This document shows, one piece after another, positions 7,939-17,018 of a stretch of 53,516 nt of DNA (positions are counted from its first letter, which is position 1; each line of letters starts with the position of its first letter). The position numbers and the translations under genes were made by a program. Where the stretch lies: contig NZ_QURE01000010.1 of the NCBI RefSeq assembly GCF_009898475.1, forward strand, positions 1 to 53,516, in the 5' to 3' direction. Source of the DNA: Nitrososphaera sp. AFS. Lineage in GTDB: Archaea; Thermoproteota; Nitrososphaeria; Nitrososphaerales; Nitrososphaeraceae. The notes below the pieces were generated by a model. It was not told where the DNA came from and did not search any database. It saw only the letters and a program-made list of their open reading frames with translations.

Positions 7939-9528
7939 CTAATCTCGCAGCAAATGTATCACTCTATTAGGTATGTCCTCCAATCTACTGACCGCAAGGC
8001 TCTTTTCATAGGTTAAGTACTTCAAATTTGAACCTATGCTAATAGCGTCGTTCAAATTCCTACCTAACCCCAGCGCGACCATGTGTATTCCCAATTTCCT
8101 GTATGATAGAACCATCTCACGGACGGCATCAAAATCCGAAGGCTCCCCGTCAGTTAGGGTCACCATGATATCTGGCTTGAATGATTTTACTATAGGATGT
8201 AACAAACCATACATTTCTGCGAGCGGAGTCCCTCCACTTGCACGTATCTGGGCGAGTCTACGAGCTCCAGTTGCCGACCACTTTACATTTTGCGGCTTTA
8301 TTATCCAACATCTCAACTGTGTTGATTCTGTACTGAAAGCGTAAACTGCAAATCTAATTCCTAGATAATGCAAAGCCTCGCACAGGGCAACTGTCGCCCG
8401 CTTGTACTCTATCTCCACCTGTTCTATGCTACTAGAATGGTCTAGCAGAATTGCAACTTTTGTTTTGAGCGTGAGTTTAAAATCGGTCAGAAAATTATGA
8501 GAGAGCATTTCAACGTAGCTCTCAGGATCAAATTCCTCCCCTGACTCTTCGTGTCTTTCTAGCCACCCTGTTTTCCAATCTCTGAATTTAGCCTTCACTT
8601 TCCTGATTAAATCTGTATCATAGATAGGCGACGGATCTATATTCATCGTCTCAGGGACGCTTAGTCCTAAGTTTTCCAAGCTTTCGTAGCCTTTGTTTTC
8701 AGTCCGTTTGCTTTCCTTTAGTAATGATTCGTACTCTCTGAGTACTTCATTTCCTTCAATAATTTCGCTTGAACTCTTCTCGATATCAGCCATCTTGCTA
8801 GTTCTTTTTACGATTTTTTCAATTTGCTTTACAAGGTCACTCTGGTTCATACCTAATCCTATTAGTCTTGTTCTAGGAGTCAGTATAGCTACCGAAGTGA
8901 GGGCATCCAACTCAAGCATTTTAATCAATCGGGGTATATGTTTCTCAATCCAGTCTGTGCTGTGGCGATTCTTGATCGCATCGTCTACTGTCTCATTAGC
9001 AAATATAGATGCCCTTTTTACTTTCTCCAAGTCATTCCCGTACAATTCACCTTTGAGGTAGCCTGTAAGGAAATACTGAGAAAAGGCCTCAAGAATTTTT
9101 GATTTTCCGTAAATCGAATTGAGCAAAGGACGCGAAAGCCAGGACATCCCTTCATTAAAAATGAGTTCTTTAATCATCCCTTCCCAATTTTGTAGTCCGA
9201 GGATTTCAACTCGTTTGATCTCCAATGTATTGAGCAGAAATCCAAATGCATGTTCATTGCTCAATGTTTTGGATGAAAAGTGCATTCTCATAGATTCATG
9301 CCATAGACCGACCCGCCACTGTCTGTATTGTTGGAAACCACTCCCCAGATAGTAAGTAAGGAGGGGTAGGAAGATTTGATTCTTGTCGATTTTTGTGAAC
9401 GGCATCTTGTCCTTGCTTAGTATTATGATTGCATTATCGTTGCCAGACCAGCGCCGAGTTAGAAATGTAGCGAGGTCAATTAAAACGTCGTTACGCAAAT
9501 GCGTGAAATCTATCTCAGACATTATCAT
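7939..9528 (-). CDS. VWA domain protein, NorD/CbbO-like
   Basis: 529 aa. A long N-terminal helical region (residues 1-350) is followed by a C-terminal von Willebrand A domain with MIDAS motif DHSSS (in VAILLDHSSSIEQ) and the distal TDGEPSD. This arrangement with a partner MoxR-class ATPase encoded just upstream (18 nt gap) is that of NorQ/NorD, CbbQ/CbbO and similar pairs, which remodel or load metal into target enzymes. It is the last gene of a four-gene operon (13414 down to 7939). The client protein is not identifiable from the window. The charged linker around residues 245-300 is probably flexible. Confidence 0.85.
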   Translation of the reverse strand: MIMSEIDFTHLRNDVLIDLATFLTRRWSGNDNAIIILSKDKMPFTKIDKNQIFLPLLTYYLGSGFQQYRQWRVGLWHESMRMHFSSKTLSNEHAFGFLLNTLEIKRVEILGLQNWEGMIKELIFNEGMSWLSRPLLNSIYGKSKILEAFSQYFLTGYLKGELYGNDLEKVKRASIFANETVDDAIKNRHSTDWIEKHIPRLIKMLELDALTSVAILTPRTRLIGLGMNQSDLVKQIEKIVKRTSKMADIEKSSSEIIEGNEVLREYESLLKESKRTENKGYESLENLGLSVPETMNIDPSPIYDTDLIRKVKAKFRDWKTGWLERHEESGEEFDPESYVEMLSHNFLTDFKLTLKTKVAILLDHSSSIEQVEIEYKRATVALCEALHYLGIRFAVYAFSTESTQLRCWIIKPQNVKWSATGARRLAQIRASGGTPLAEMYGLLHPIVKSFKPDIMVTLTDGEPSDFDAVREMVLSYRKLGIHMVALGLGRNLNDAISIGSNLKYLTYEKSLAVSRLEDIPNRVIHLLRD

Positions 9529-9546
9529 AGCGTGGGTTTACTCTAC

Positions 9547-10365
9547 CTATTCAACGAAGATAGATGTTATCATATCCATAACCTTTTGATATTCAACTTC
9601 TCCCCACTGATCGTATGCATTGGCATAAACTATCTCAGCAGCCTGTTTTGCATTACTCCCAGTGTTAAGAAGCTTTGCGAAGGCTATCGATTCCCTTAAA
9701 CTCGGGCTATAGTACAACTCCTCGATGGCGGCAGCTTCCCGTAAAATCTTTGCTAGCTTGATGGCATGACGTATATCTGTAATCTTGGATGAATCTACGG
9801 ACGTGTGGCGCCTCACAATTTCAAGCTCAATCTCTTCAGGAGGGTATTCTAAACGTAACCTAATTGGAAATCTACTTAGGAGTTGAGGAGGAAGTTCTTT
9901 GGTTCCCACGTGGGATAGCGGATTAATTGTTGCGATTACCGACCACTCATGATTAGCCTTAATAATCTGCCCTTCAGCCTCCTTTAAGATGATTTGCCTC
10001 CTATCATCTAAAGCTTCATCTAAACGTAACAATACATCTGGTTCTGCAGCATTTAATTCATCTAGGTACAGTAACCCTCCGTTTCGCATGGATTTGACTA
10101 ATATTCCTTCCACAAAGCCAACTTGTCCTTCTTCCAGGGTCTTAGATCCAACTAGGTGGGATTCTCTGGTTCGCAGACTGAAATTTACAGAGTACAGTTC
10201 CTTATTTAGCCCTGTGGCAAACTTCCTTACGAGGGTTGTTTTACCGGTTCCCTTTGGTCCAATAATTAATGCAAAAAGGCTGGCTTGGTATGCTTTGGTT
10301 AGAACTTCAAGGGCATTATTCCAATCCAGATAATCTATCTCCATCATGTTCCTCTCCATCACCAT
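9547..10365 (-). CDS. MoxR-type AAA+ ATPase, NorQ/CbbQ-like
   Basis: 272 aa, a minimal AAA+ module: Walker A GPKGTGKTT near residue 38, Walker B LLYLDELNAAEPDVLLRLDEAL, sensor 1 VIATINPLSHVGTKELPPQL and an arginine-finger region LLSRFPIRL. The short length and the motif LDELNAA place it in the CbbQ/NirQ/NorQ/GvpN subgroup, which works with VWA proteins. It is followed 18 nt later by such a VWA gene. It probably forms hexamers that use ATP to activate a metalloenzyme; the target is unknown. Confidence 0.88.
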   Translation of the reverse strand: MVMERNMMEIDYLDWNNALEVLTKAYQASLFALIIGPKGTGKTTLVRKFATGLNKELYSVNFSLRTRESHLVGSKTLEEGQVGFVEGILVKSMRNGGLLYLDELNAAEPDVLLRLDEALDDRRQIILKEAEGQIIKANHEWSVIATINPLSHVGTKELPPQLLSRFPIRLRLEYPPEEIELEIVRRHTSVDSSKITDIRHAIKLAKILREAAAIEELYYSPSLRESIAFAKLLNTGSNAKQAAEIVYANAYDQWGEVEYQKVMDMITSIFVE

Positions 10366-10415
10366 TTTGATAACCTCTTTGCTTAAAAAGCAATACTCAT
10401 GTCAGAATCTTCAAA

Positions 10416-11762
10416 TTAACATCTAGAACTCAAAACAGTTTTCTTGTTGCTAAGGTAGTCGGTCAGAAGTACTCTATCGAGTGTTGCAGGATTAATATAG
10501 TAAGACCTGCCTTTGACTCCTCTTTCAAAGTCGTTTATATATCCTAATAATGAATCTTCCTCACTAATCATAACTGTGTCGATTTGGACTTGATTCCTGC
10601 GACATTTTTTTGCTTCGGAAATTGTCTTCTCGCCTATATATTGGTCAACTTGTTTGTATCGATAGCATAAATAGACTATTTGGCCATTCCCATAATCGAA
10701 ATTGGAATTAAGCTTATCTTTGTCAGGTAAATAAAAATGAGAGTATGGCCTTTGGGCAAGAATTCTGTCTTTTTCGATACTGTCGTCTACAAAACATGCG
10801 CTGGGATGTCCATCTGTTATTAACACTATTCGCTTATTTTCGGCACCATCTTTGTGAAGTATCTTACTTGCCAATCTTAAAGCAGATTGATAGTTCGTGT
10901 AATGTAAGAAATCGGACCCAGGTTCAAAAGTCTTTAAATATGGTATATCCCTGGGTCTAACCTTGAAAGCTAGCGCTCCAAAACCTACTATGAAAATGGA
11001 ATCTGAAGGATAATATTTTTGATTCACCAAATAAAGCCCCCATAATGCTCTCTTCGCTGTTTCGATACGGCTCATATCGCCGAACATAGATGAATACCGC
11101 ATCGTTGAGCTCAGATCTATACAATACACTACCGATACTCTGACGTCGTCTAGCGTTTCGTGTTCTTCTAGATCTATCTCCTCTACTTCTAATGGAATCT
11201 CTACTGAAGCATTGCTCTTTAGTCTACGAACAGTATTTAACAGCGATTTGGGCACATTTACGAGTCTTATGTCATCACCGCGCTCATAGCTCCTGGTCGA
11301 ATCTAGAACTACCCCTCCTCTACCTAAATTCTTCGTTTCATGCGTTCCTAAGTCTCCTGCTTGCAGGGCTTTAGTAATGTCCTTCAAGATGTTCCTGCCT
11401 ATGTTCATAAAGGCTTTATCAGTGAGCCACCTGTCTGACTCCTTTAGATAGCCTTTTTGAATTAGCTGTGCAACTATAGACGCACCTGATAGAGTATTTT
11501 CCCCAGTGGTCTGCTGATTATGGCTCATGTTCTGCATATCTTGTTCATGATGAGCCTGGCTAGCCACTAAACCTTGTAGGGATCGCTTAAGATCTTCGAT
11601 AGATGGAGTTTTTTCCTTTAACGCTTCTCTCCCTATTAGCCTCAGCGTTTTGTCTAAAAATTCATTTGTTATTTCGCTTTGTTTCTGTTGAGTCTCCTTG
11701 TCGTCAACAGTAGCGGAGAAATATACGTATTCATTAGCATCTTTAGCATAACTAAGTGTCAT
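10416..11762 (-). CDS. VWA domain protein (BchD/MoxR-partner type)
   Basis: I place the start at ATG 11760-11762, which shares one base with the upstream gene's stop (TGATG) and gives 448 aa beginning MTLSYAKDANEYVYF; a start at 11816 would need a 55-nt overlap. The N-terminal ~190 residues are polar and helical. The VWA domain begins about residue 210 with MIDAS VYCIDLSST (DxSxT variant) and continues with ITDGHPSACF. The C-terminal part includes TVMISEEDSLLGYINDFE. Second gene of the operon and probable partner of the AAA+ ATPase encoded just upstream. Function is inferred from pairing only. Confidence 0.82.
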   Translation of the reverse strand: MTLSYAKDANEYVYFSATVDDKETQQKQSEITNEFLDKTLRLIGREALKEKTPSIEDLKRSLQGLVASQAHHEQDMQNMSHNQQTTGENTLSGASIVAQLIQKGYLKESDRWLTDKAFMNIGRNILKDITKALQAGDLGTHETKNLGRGGVVLDSTRSYERGDDIRLVNVPKSLLNTVRRLKSNASVEIPLEVEEIDLEEHETLDDVRVSVVYCIDLSSTMRYSSMFGDMSRIETAKRALWGLYLVNQKYYPSDSIFIVGFGALAFKVRPRDIPYLKTFEPGSDFLHYTNYQSALRLASKILHKDGAENKRIVLITDGHPSACFVDDSIEKDRILAQRPYSHFYLPDKDKLNSNFDYGNGQIVYLCYRYKQVDQYIGEKTISEAKKCRRNQVQIDTVMISEEDSLLGYINDFERGVKGRSYYINPATLDRVLLTDYLSNKKTVLSSRC

Positions 11763-13414
11763 CACGTCACTCCATAGCCATTTTGTGTCCTTGTTAAAAT
11801 TGGGGGATCGACCCACCTGAGGCCCTCTAAGGCGACCTCTATGATAGCTGCGGCAAATTCTGCCTCTGCACTGTTCCTCATCAGTACTATGTCATTTTTT
11901 ATGCCGAGCCTATGAGCAATTTCGGCAAATTCTTTTTGTTCTTTTCCAATGCACAATGACATATTAGATACGACTTTTTTCAAATCGGGAAATGTTTCCA
12001 GCTGTGATTGGTAATCCGCAGAATTGTGTTCGCTGTAACTGGGCGTAGTTTGGGATACAGTGAATGTCTTTCCATTGCTGAACTCATTTCTGAGCGCTGA
12101 TAGCTGTTCATTAGTTAGCTTTTCGATATATTGAAACGAGACTTCCTTTATTGCATCATTTATTATTGACTTGAGGACATTCATCCGATTGTCGCGATTG
12201 TCCTCAATCTCAGTTAGCTCAAACTTAACTGATTGGTGAATACTATGAATATCACAAAACCTTGGCACGCCGGTTATCAAATGGAATATTGACCTGGTTC
12301 GTTCAGTTTCGCTTATAAGTAACTCCATGGAATGAATTCCTACTCGCACGCTGACCCCTTTTTCCTGATTAATGTCGCGATGAGTCCTTGCTAATTCTGC
12401 AATTTTTGCTATTGTTTTCAATATAAATACAGGAATAAACACGTTCGCGCTATCTGCAATTTTTGCCTCCTGTAGGATAATGAGCATCTCATCAAGCTTA
12501 CTTTTAGGATAATGTGTGCTGATGTGACTACGCAATCTATCGAATAGTGGCTCGATTATTTTTCCGGAATGTGTATAATCGATTGGATTTGCAGTAGCCA
12601 TTACCTTTACATCGGGCTTGAAAACTACAGGATATGACCCAGTAGTAAATTTTCCTTCTTGCAAGACACTTAATAAGGCAACCTGTTTACGAGGATCTAA
12701 GACGGGAAGCTCATCGATACATAGTATTCCATGTCTTGCTTGTAATAACTGGCCAGATGTATATGACTGGATGTCATACAATTCCACGCCTTTCTTGGCA
12801 AGCTTCATCGCATCAATCTGTCCGACCAAATCCTTTACAGAAATGTCTGGAGTAGCCAAAACGTACCTATATCTATGGAAGCCCTCTAACCACTTGATTT
12901 TTGTATCCAGTTTATTATTTCTGATCGATTCTTCGGATTCCTTGGAGACTATAAATTCCGGTGTAGTCCGAATAACTTCGACGTCATTGAGGAGACTGAT
13001 TAGCTGTTCTTCGGGAATTGAGGTGGGAATGTCATTAGTAGTACTACCTTCGATAACCGGTATATGCGATAACAATGTCTGTGCGATTGATTCTACTATC
13101 TTGGTCTTTGCTTGTCCAATTTGTCCAACAAGGAGAATGTCATGTCCGGCCAAAATTGCTCTGTTAACAGCTGGGATGACTTCATCGCTGTAACCTATAA
13201 GTCCCCGATAAGGGAATTCATTCTTCTTTAATTTTGTCATCAGATTGCCGCGTAATTGCCGGTCGACAGACAGATGCTTGTAATTAACCTCCAACAGGTC
13301 TCGTAAAGTTCTGATTTGCCGATATTCTTCAGGAACTCCCACCATTATCTCTGCATAGGTCGGTTTAGAGGTGTATGAGTGGTGTACGAATTCCTCGGTT
13401 CCATTAGAACCCAT
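11762..13414 (-). CDS. AAA+ ATPase, magnesium-chelatase-I/MoxR-like
   Basis: 550 aa. Walker A GQIGQAKTK near residue 93; Walker B GILCIDELPVLDPRKQVALLSVLQEG; sensor region VMATANPIDYTHSGKIIEPL followed by LFDRLRSHI. This pattern (P-loop, long insert, then 'TANP...LFDR') is that of magnesium chelatase subunit I and related MoxR ATPases. The C-terminal 150 residues are unlike any domain I know. First gene of the four-gene AAA+/VWA operon; a leader of ~130 nt separates it from the end of the 4-hydroxybutyryl-CoA dehydratase gene. No chelatase H subunit is nearby, so true Mg chelation is unlikely. Confidence 0.85.
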   Translation of the reverse strand: MGSNGTEEFVHHSYTSKPTYAEIMVGVPEEYRQIRTLRDLLEVNYKHLSVDRQLRGNLMTKLKKNEFPYRGLIGYSDEVIPAVNRAILAGHDILLVGQIGQAKTKIVESIAQTLLSHIPVIEGSTTNDIPTSIPEEQLISLLNDVEVIRTTPEFIVSKESEESIRNNKLDTKIKWLEGFHRYRYVLATPDISVKDLVGQIDAMKLAKKGVELYDIQSYTSGQLLQARHGILCIDELPVLDPRKQVALLSVLQEGKFTTGSYPVVFKPDVKVMATANPIDYTHSGKIIEPLFDRLRSHISTHYPKSKLDEMLIILQEAKIADSANVFIPVFILKTIAKIAELARTHRDINQEKGVSVRVGIHSMELLISETERTRSIFHLITGVPRFCDIHSIHQSVKFELTEIEDNRDNRMNVLKSIINDAIKEVSFQYIEKLTNEQLSALRNEFSNGKTFTVSQTTPSYSEHNSADYQSQLETFPDLKKVVSNMSLCIGKEQKEFAEIAHRLGIKNDIVLMRNSAEAEFAAAIIEVALEGLRWVDPPILTRTQNGYGVT

Positions 13415-13548
13415 CGAAACTGAGGTATATGCGTAGGCAATTTAAACTGATGAGGCTAACCCACTTGATCTGCTTATTTAGTGAAAGGAATTGATACACA
13501 CTTGTTGTGTGGCTGCCAAAACCCTATGATGGCAAACCAAATTTCCCT

Positions 13549-15060
13549 CTATTCAGCTGAGAAAATCCTATTGAAATATTCTGATTGTTCTTGGGTCAAC
13601 TCATTCGATTCGCCTTCAACTACATTGGCTATATCTTTGGCTAATTTCTTTTTGTACTCAAGCTGCATCTGGCGGGCAATTTGAATTCGCTGAGCTTGTG
13701 GCGATCCCGCTCCGTGCATAGATTCCGTCAAATATCCTACAGCGTTTCTCCCAAGTGTCATATTTTCGATTAGTCTCAATATCCTCACCCTATTTTCAGT
13801 CGAGATTCCTTTCTTACCCTTGAGGTATTTTTCCAATATTGGACCTGTTTCGGGACTCCTGAAATCCTTTTCAGATGGCATGGTGACCATCAAACCGCCT
13901 GCAATATCCTGCGCAAGTCTTGCTATTTCATAGGGAAAACGTGTGACATTGTGTTTGCAAACATTTGCCAACATGTCATCATTTTGATAATTACCAGAAG
14001 CAGTTTTGTGTGCCTGATAAGAAGAAGCTATTCCTGCCGAAAAAATTGTCTCGTTAAGGTGAGTCATTTCGACTAGTTTGTCCTTAATGTGAGAAGCATT
14101 CGCTACCCCATTGTAATCGGCAATAGCAGCTGAAGCACCAATTAGAACATCGCCAAGACCAGTTTTGCATACATAGCTCCTCCTATGATAACACGTGAAT
14201 CGTTCCACGAGCATGGAAGCAAATTCTACTTCGCCTTGCATAAAGATTAATTCATTAGGGATAAAAACATTGTCTAGAATAATCATTGCTTCCTGACCAG
14301 AGAACTTTGCGTTTCCTGCATCCAGATCTCCTTCCATACTTCTTGTGTCACAAGACTGTCTTCCGTATATGTAAGTGATACCGTTCGCGTTGGTCGGGAT
14401 TGCGCCTACAATCGCATATTCTTTATCCTCCTGTCTAAGCCTCATGGTAGGCATCACTATGATCCAATGTGAATTTATGCATCCTGTTTGATGTGCCTTG
14501 GCCCCGCTAACGTAGATTCCATTTGAATCCCTTTTCACAACATGTACAAACATATCAGGATCTTCTTGCTGTGAAGGTGATAGACTTCTGTCTCCTTTCA
14601 CATCAGTCATCGCACCTCCTATCATCAAATTCTCCTCTTGGACCATCTTAATGAATTCAATCAGACGTTTATGATAATTAGTTTTGTATTTGGCATCTAT
14701 TTCGAACGTAGTAGAATACAATGAATTTAGAGCGTCCATTCCTACGCATCGTTGAAAACACGTTGCGGTTAGCTGGCCCAACTTTCTCTGCATTCTGTTT
14801 TGGTTTACCAAATCCATGGTATTTTCAGTGATATGTAAAAATCTATTCACTCTTATTCCACTAATCGAAGATTGCGCGGATGCAATTTCAAAATCTCTTT
14901 CCGCTATATCATAGGTTTCTGCAACTGCATTAATAGATGGTCTAATCATGGGATGGTCAACAGGCTCTTCCACTAGCTCACCAAAGAGGAAAACCCTTAA
15001 ACTTCTGCCCCTGAGACTTTGAATATATTCTGCCCCATTTCGGATAGGCATACCGATCAT
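13549..15060 (-). CDS. abfD: 4-hydroxybutyryl-CoA dehydratase / vinylacetyl-CoA delta-isomerase
   Basis: 503 aa, full length for the 4-hydroxyphenylacetate 3-hydroxylase/4-hydroxybutyryl-CoA dehydratase family. It converts 4-hydroxybutyryl-CoA to crotonyl-CoA by a ketyl-radical mechanism using FAD and a [4Fe-4S] cluster, and is the diagnostic enzyme of the thaumarchaeal 3HP/4HB carbon fixation cycle. The cluster ligands appear as Cys101 and Cys105 (CFQRC) and His292...Cys298 (HRRSYVC). Four ligands with this arrangement separate dehydratases from flavin hydroxylases. Spacing of the last pair is H-x5-C, whereas I recall H-x6-C in the clostridial enzyme. TATA-like AGATATAAAT lies 21-30 nt upstream of the start, so the mRNA is probably nearly leaderless. 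Confidence 0.92.
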   Translation of the reverse strand: MIGMPIRNGAEYIQSLRGRSLRVFLFGELVEEPVDHPMIRPSINAVAETYDIAERDFEIASAQSSISGIRVNRFLHITENTMDLVNQNRMQRKLGQLTATCFQRCVGMDALNSLYSTTFEIDAKYKTNYHKRLIEFIKMVQEENLMIGGAMTDVKGDRSLSPSQQEDPDMFVHVVKRDSNGIYVSGAKAHQTGCINSHWIIVMPTMRLRQEDKEYAIVGAIPTNANGITYIYGRQSCDTRSMEGDLDAGNAKFSGQEAMIILDNVFIPNELIFMQGEVEFASMLVERFTCYHRRSYVCKTGLGDVLIGASAAIADYNGVANASHIKDKLVEMTHLNETIFSAGIASSYQAHKTASGNYQNDDMLANVCKHNVTRFPYEIARLAQDIAGGLMVTMPSEKDFRSPETGPILEKYLKGKKGISTENRVRILRLIENMTLGRNAVGYLTESMHGAGSPQAQRIQIARQMQLEYKKKLAKDIANVVEGESNELTQEQSEYFNRIFSAE

Positions 15061-15080
15061 ATTAACATGTTCTTATTATT

Positions 15081-15090
15081 ATTTATATCT
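15081..15090 (-). promoter_or_regulatory. TATA box of 4-hydroxybutyryl-CoA dehydratase
   Basis: AGATATAAAT on the minus strand, 21-30 nt before the ATG at 15060. The distance matches archaeal TATA-to-start spacing with a near-leaderless transcript. Confidence 0.6.
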
Positions 15091-15371
15091 TGTTGGAAGT
15101 TTTTTGTTTAAAACCCTTGTATGTTGATAATTTTATATGGATATTTTTGAACTTCCCCTTTATCTATCGCTTCTCCAAGCAAAAAAAGAGACTATTCTTA
15201 ATTCAGCTCTTCAAAGTTTTATGTTTGCCCGCCTGCAAAAATCCCACTATCCGTCGTAATCTTTTGCCTATCATTGTTCATTCCTCGAATTATGGACTGA
15301 AGATAGCCTAATTACACACTAACCTGGATGTTAGGAGTAATTTTTTTTAGGGCAGTATGTAGGTAGGTTCT
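15091..15371. other. intergenic region between divergent abfD and apt
   Basis: AT-rich divergent spacer. It carries the upstream side of the abfD promoter and must hold the apt promoter (TTTTTTTAGGG near 15342-15352 directly before apt). A 73-codon plus-strand ORF here has a composition unlike a real protein; I see no RNA gene. Confidence 0.5.
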
Positions 15372-15908
15372 ATGGAACCAGAAAACATCAATTTGCTTAG
15401 CCTGATAAGAGACTGTCCAAATTTCCCAAAACCTGGCATCATGTTCAGAGACGTTAGTCCAGTGTATAGCAGCTATAAAGCTTTGAACTATGTTGCAGAT
15501 CAGTTTGAAAATATCTTGAGGGATAATACTTTCGATACAGTAGTAGGTATAGAGTCAAGAGGATTCGTTGTTGCCACACTCTTGGCATTGAGATTTAAAA
15601 AGGGTTTGACCATGGTTCGCAAAGCCGGGAAGCTGCCTCGAGACACAATTAAAAGGGCATATGATATCGAATATGGCTCAGCTATCATGGAGATACAGCG
15701 TGATGCCTTATCTGAAGGCCAAACAGTACTAGTAGTAGATGACTTGATAGCTACTGGTGGCACGGCTCGGGCTGCAGTGGAACTAGTAATTGAGGCAGGG
15801 GGTAAAATCGCAGCGCTTGCAATATTAGTGGAACTGGCTAACCTTCTTGGAGCTTCGAAGCTTAGGGATATTGGATATACAGTTCACTCTCTGGTGGTGT
15901 ATCAATAA
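15372..15908 (+). CDS. apt: adenine phosphoribosyltransferase
   Basis: 178 aa with the family's features: N-terminal IRDCPNFPKPGIMFRDVSPV, the VVGIESRGFV segment, and the PRPP-binding loop VLVVDDLIATGGTA. It converts adenine plus PRPP to AMP. It sits 3 nt before mtnP, which releases adenine from methylthioadenosine, so the pair forms a salvage unit: MtnP makes adenine and Apt recycles it. ATG start with a TAGG/GTAGG purine-rich stretch just upstream. Confidence 0.93.
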   Translation: MEPENINLLSLIRDCPNFPKPGIMFRDVSPVYSSYKALNYVADQFENILRDNTFDTVVGIESRGFVVATLLALRFKKGLTMVRKAGKLPRDTIKRAYDIEYGSAIMEIQRDALSEGQTVLVVDDLIATGGTARAAVELVIEAGGKIAALAILVELANLLGASKLRDIGYTVHSLVVYQ

Positions 15909-15911
15909 TAG

Positions 15912-16712
15912 ATGGATGCAAGTAACAAAGCTGAAATCGGAATCATTGGAGGTACGGGAGTCTATAGCGCAGATCTGTTTGGTGCCGACAAACTCGTGAA
16001 GATCTATACTCCGTTTGGCGAGCCATCTGATCTCATTAATATCGGTGAATATGCAGGACGAAAAATTGCGTTCATCCCACGTCATGGGAGAAATCATACA
16101 ATCCCCCCTCATCGCATTAATAACCGCGCAAACATTTGGGCCCTAAGAGACCTTGGAGTCACCAGAATAATTGCACCGTCTGCCGTAGGAAGCTTGAAAA
16201 GAGAATTCAAACCGGGAGATATAGCTATTCCACATCAATTCATCGACTTCACAAAGAGTAGAAGATACACTTTTTATGACGGCGGAGAAATATGCCACAT
16301 TTCTACGGCAGATCCATTTTGTAGTGATCTAAGCAGTTTAGTGAAGGATTGTAGCATACGATTAAACTACGTTGCTCATCCAGAGGTAACCTATCTATGT
16401 ATTGAAGGCCCGCGATTTTCTACTAGGGCTGAGTCACATCTGTTCAGAAATATGGGGGCTGATGTAATTGGTATGACAGTAGTTCCAGAATGTATTCTAG
16501 CGCGAGAAGCACAAATATGCTATGTTTCGATCTCTACAATAACTGATTATGACGTGTGGACAGAGTCACAAGTATCTTCCTCCGACATCTTGGAGGTATT
16601 GAAAAAAAATGTTGATAAGACAAGGCGTTTGATCAAGCAAATTATACCACTTGTACCTGATGAGCGACTTAACTGCAGCTGTGGACATGCTTTGGAGGGA
16701 TCATTGCTATAA
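15912..16712 (+). CDS. mtnP: S-methyl-5'-thioadenosine phosphorylase
   Basis: 266 aa purine nucleoside phosphorylase family. Motifs: GIIGGTGVYSADLF with phosphate-binding GTG, IPRHGRNHTIPPHRINNRAN, the central CIEGPRFSTRAES, and GMTVVPECILAREAQICY. It splits methylthioadenosine, a by-product of polyamine or related SAM-dependent synthesis, into adenine and methylthioribose-1-phosphate. It follows apt with a 3-nt gap. The Cys pair near the C-terminus (NCSCGHAL) is the C-x-C typical of archaeal MTAPs and is linked to disulfide stability in thermophile enzymes. Confidence 0.92.
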   Translation: MDASNKAEIGIIGGTGVYSADLFGADKLVKIYTPFGEPSDLINIGEYAGRKIAFIPRHGRNHTIPPHRINNRANIWALRDLGVTRIIAPSAVGSLKREFKPGDIAIPHQFIDFTKSRRYTFYDGGEICHISTADPFCSDLSSLVKDCSIRLNYVAHPEVTYLCIEGPRFSTRAESHLFRNMGADVIGMTVVPECILAREAQICYVSISTITDYDVWTESQVSSSDILEVLKKNVDKTRRLIKQIIPLVPDERLNCSCGHALEGSLL

Positions 16713-16715
16713 AAT

Positions 16716-17018
16716 CTATTCTTGGAGTTTGAGAGCCTTAGGAAGAACCACGTCGCCCTCAATTATCTTTCTTTGTACACTTAGATGTATTTCATCTGGA
16801 TCTAAACCTAATTTTCGAATTCGTTGTATCGTTTTCTTTGATAGATCTAAACTTATATTGTGACCCCCTATTCTTCCAAATGCTATAGCTCTAAATCTGA
16901 ACTCTTGATCACCTATCAGAAAATGACCATTCAATTTGCTTGCAATTTCGCCTCCTGTGGTGCTATGAACAAAAACTGTTAATTTTTCATTGTTTTCTGA
17001 CCACCTATGTCCCATCAT
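16716..17018 (-). CDS. hypothetical protein, 100 aa
   Basis: A 100-residue basic protein, no Cys, with predicted strand-rich middle (LTVFVHSTTGG, HFLIGDQEFRFRAIAFGRIGGHNISL) and a C-terminal helix-strand segment KKTIQRIRKLGLDPDEIHLSV. No family recognised. Its start overlaps the end of the upstream 139-aa gene by 4 nt (ATGA), so both are translated from one mRNA, probably together with the TrmB-like regulator gene further upstream. It ends 3 nt from the convergent mtnP stop. Confidence 0.6.
   Translation of the reverse strand: MMGHRWSENNEKLTVFVHSTTGGEIASKLNGHFLIGDQEFRFRAIAFGRIGGHNISLDLSKKTIQRIRKLGLDPDEIHLSVQRKIIEGDVVLPKALKLQE

Noticed and set aside
12618-13193. 191-codon plus-strand ORF inside the chelatase-I-like ATPase gene
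   Set aside because: Antisense to conserved Walker motifs; Ser/Thr-rich composition typical of a shadow frame.
11762-13414. Reading the AAA+/VWA pair as true magnesium chelatase (BchI/BchD) for chlorophyll or cobalt chelatase
   Set aside because: No large H/CobN-type subunit is nearby and the genes sit with a second MoxR-type pair, which fits enzyme-activation systems better.
15090-15311. 73-codon ORF in the abfD-apt spacer
   Set aside because: Strongly Phe/Leu/Lys-biased as expected from AT-rich spacer; overlaps the abfD promoter.
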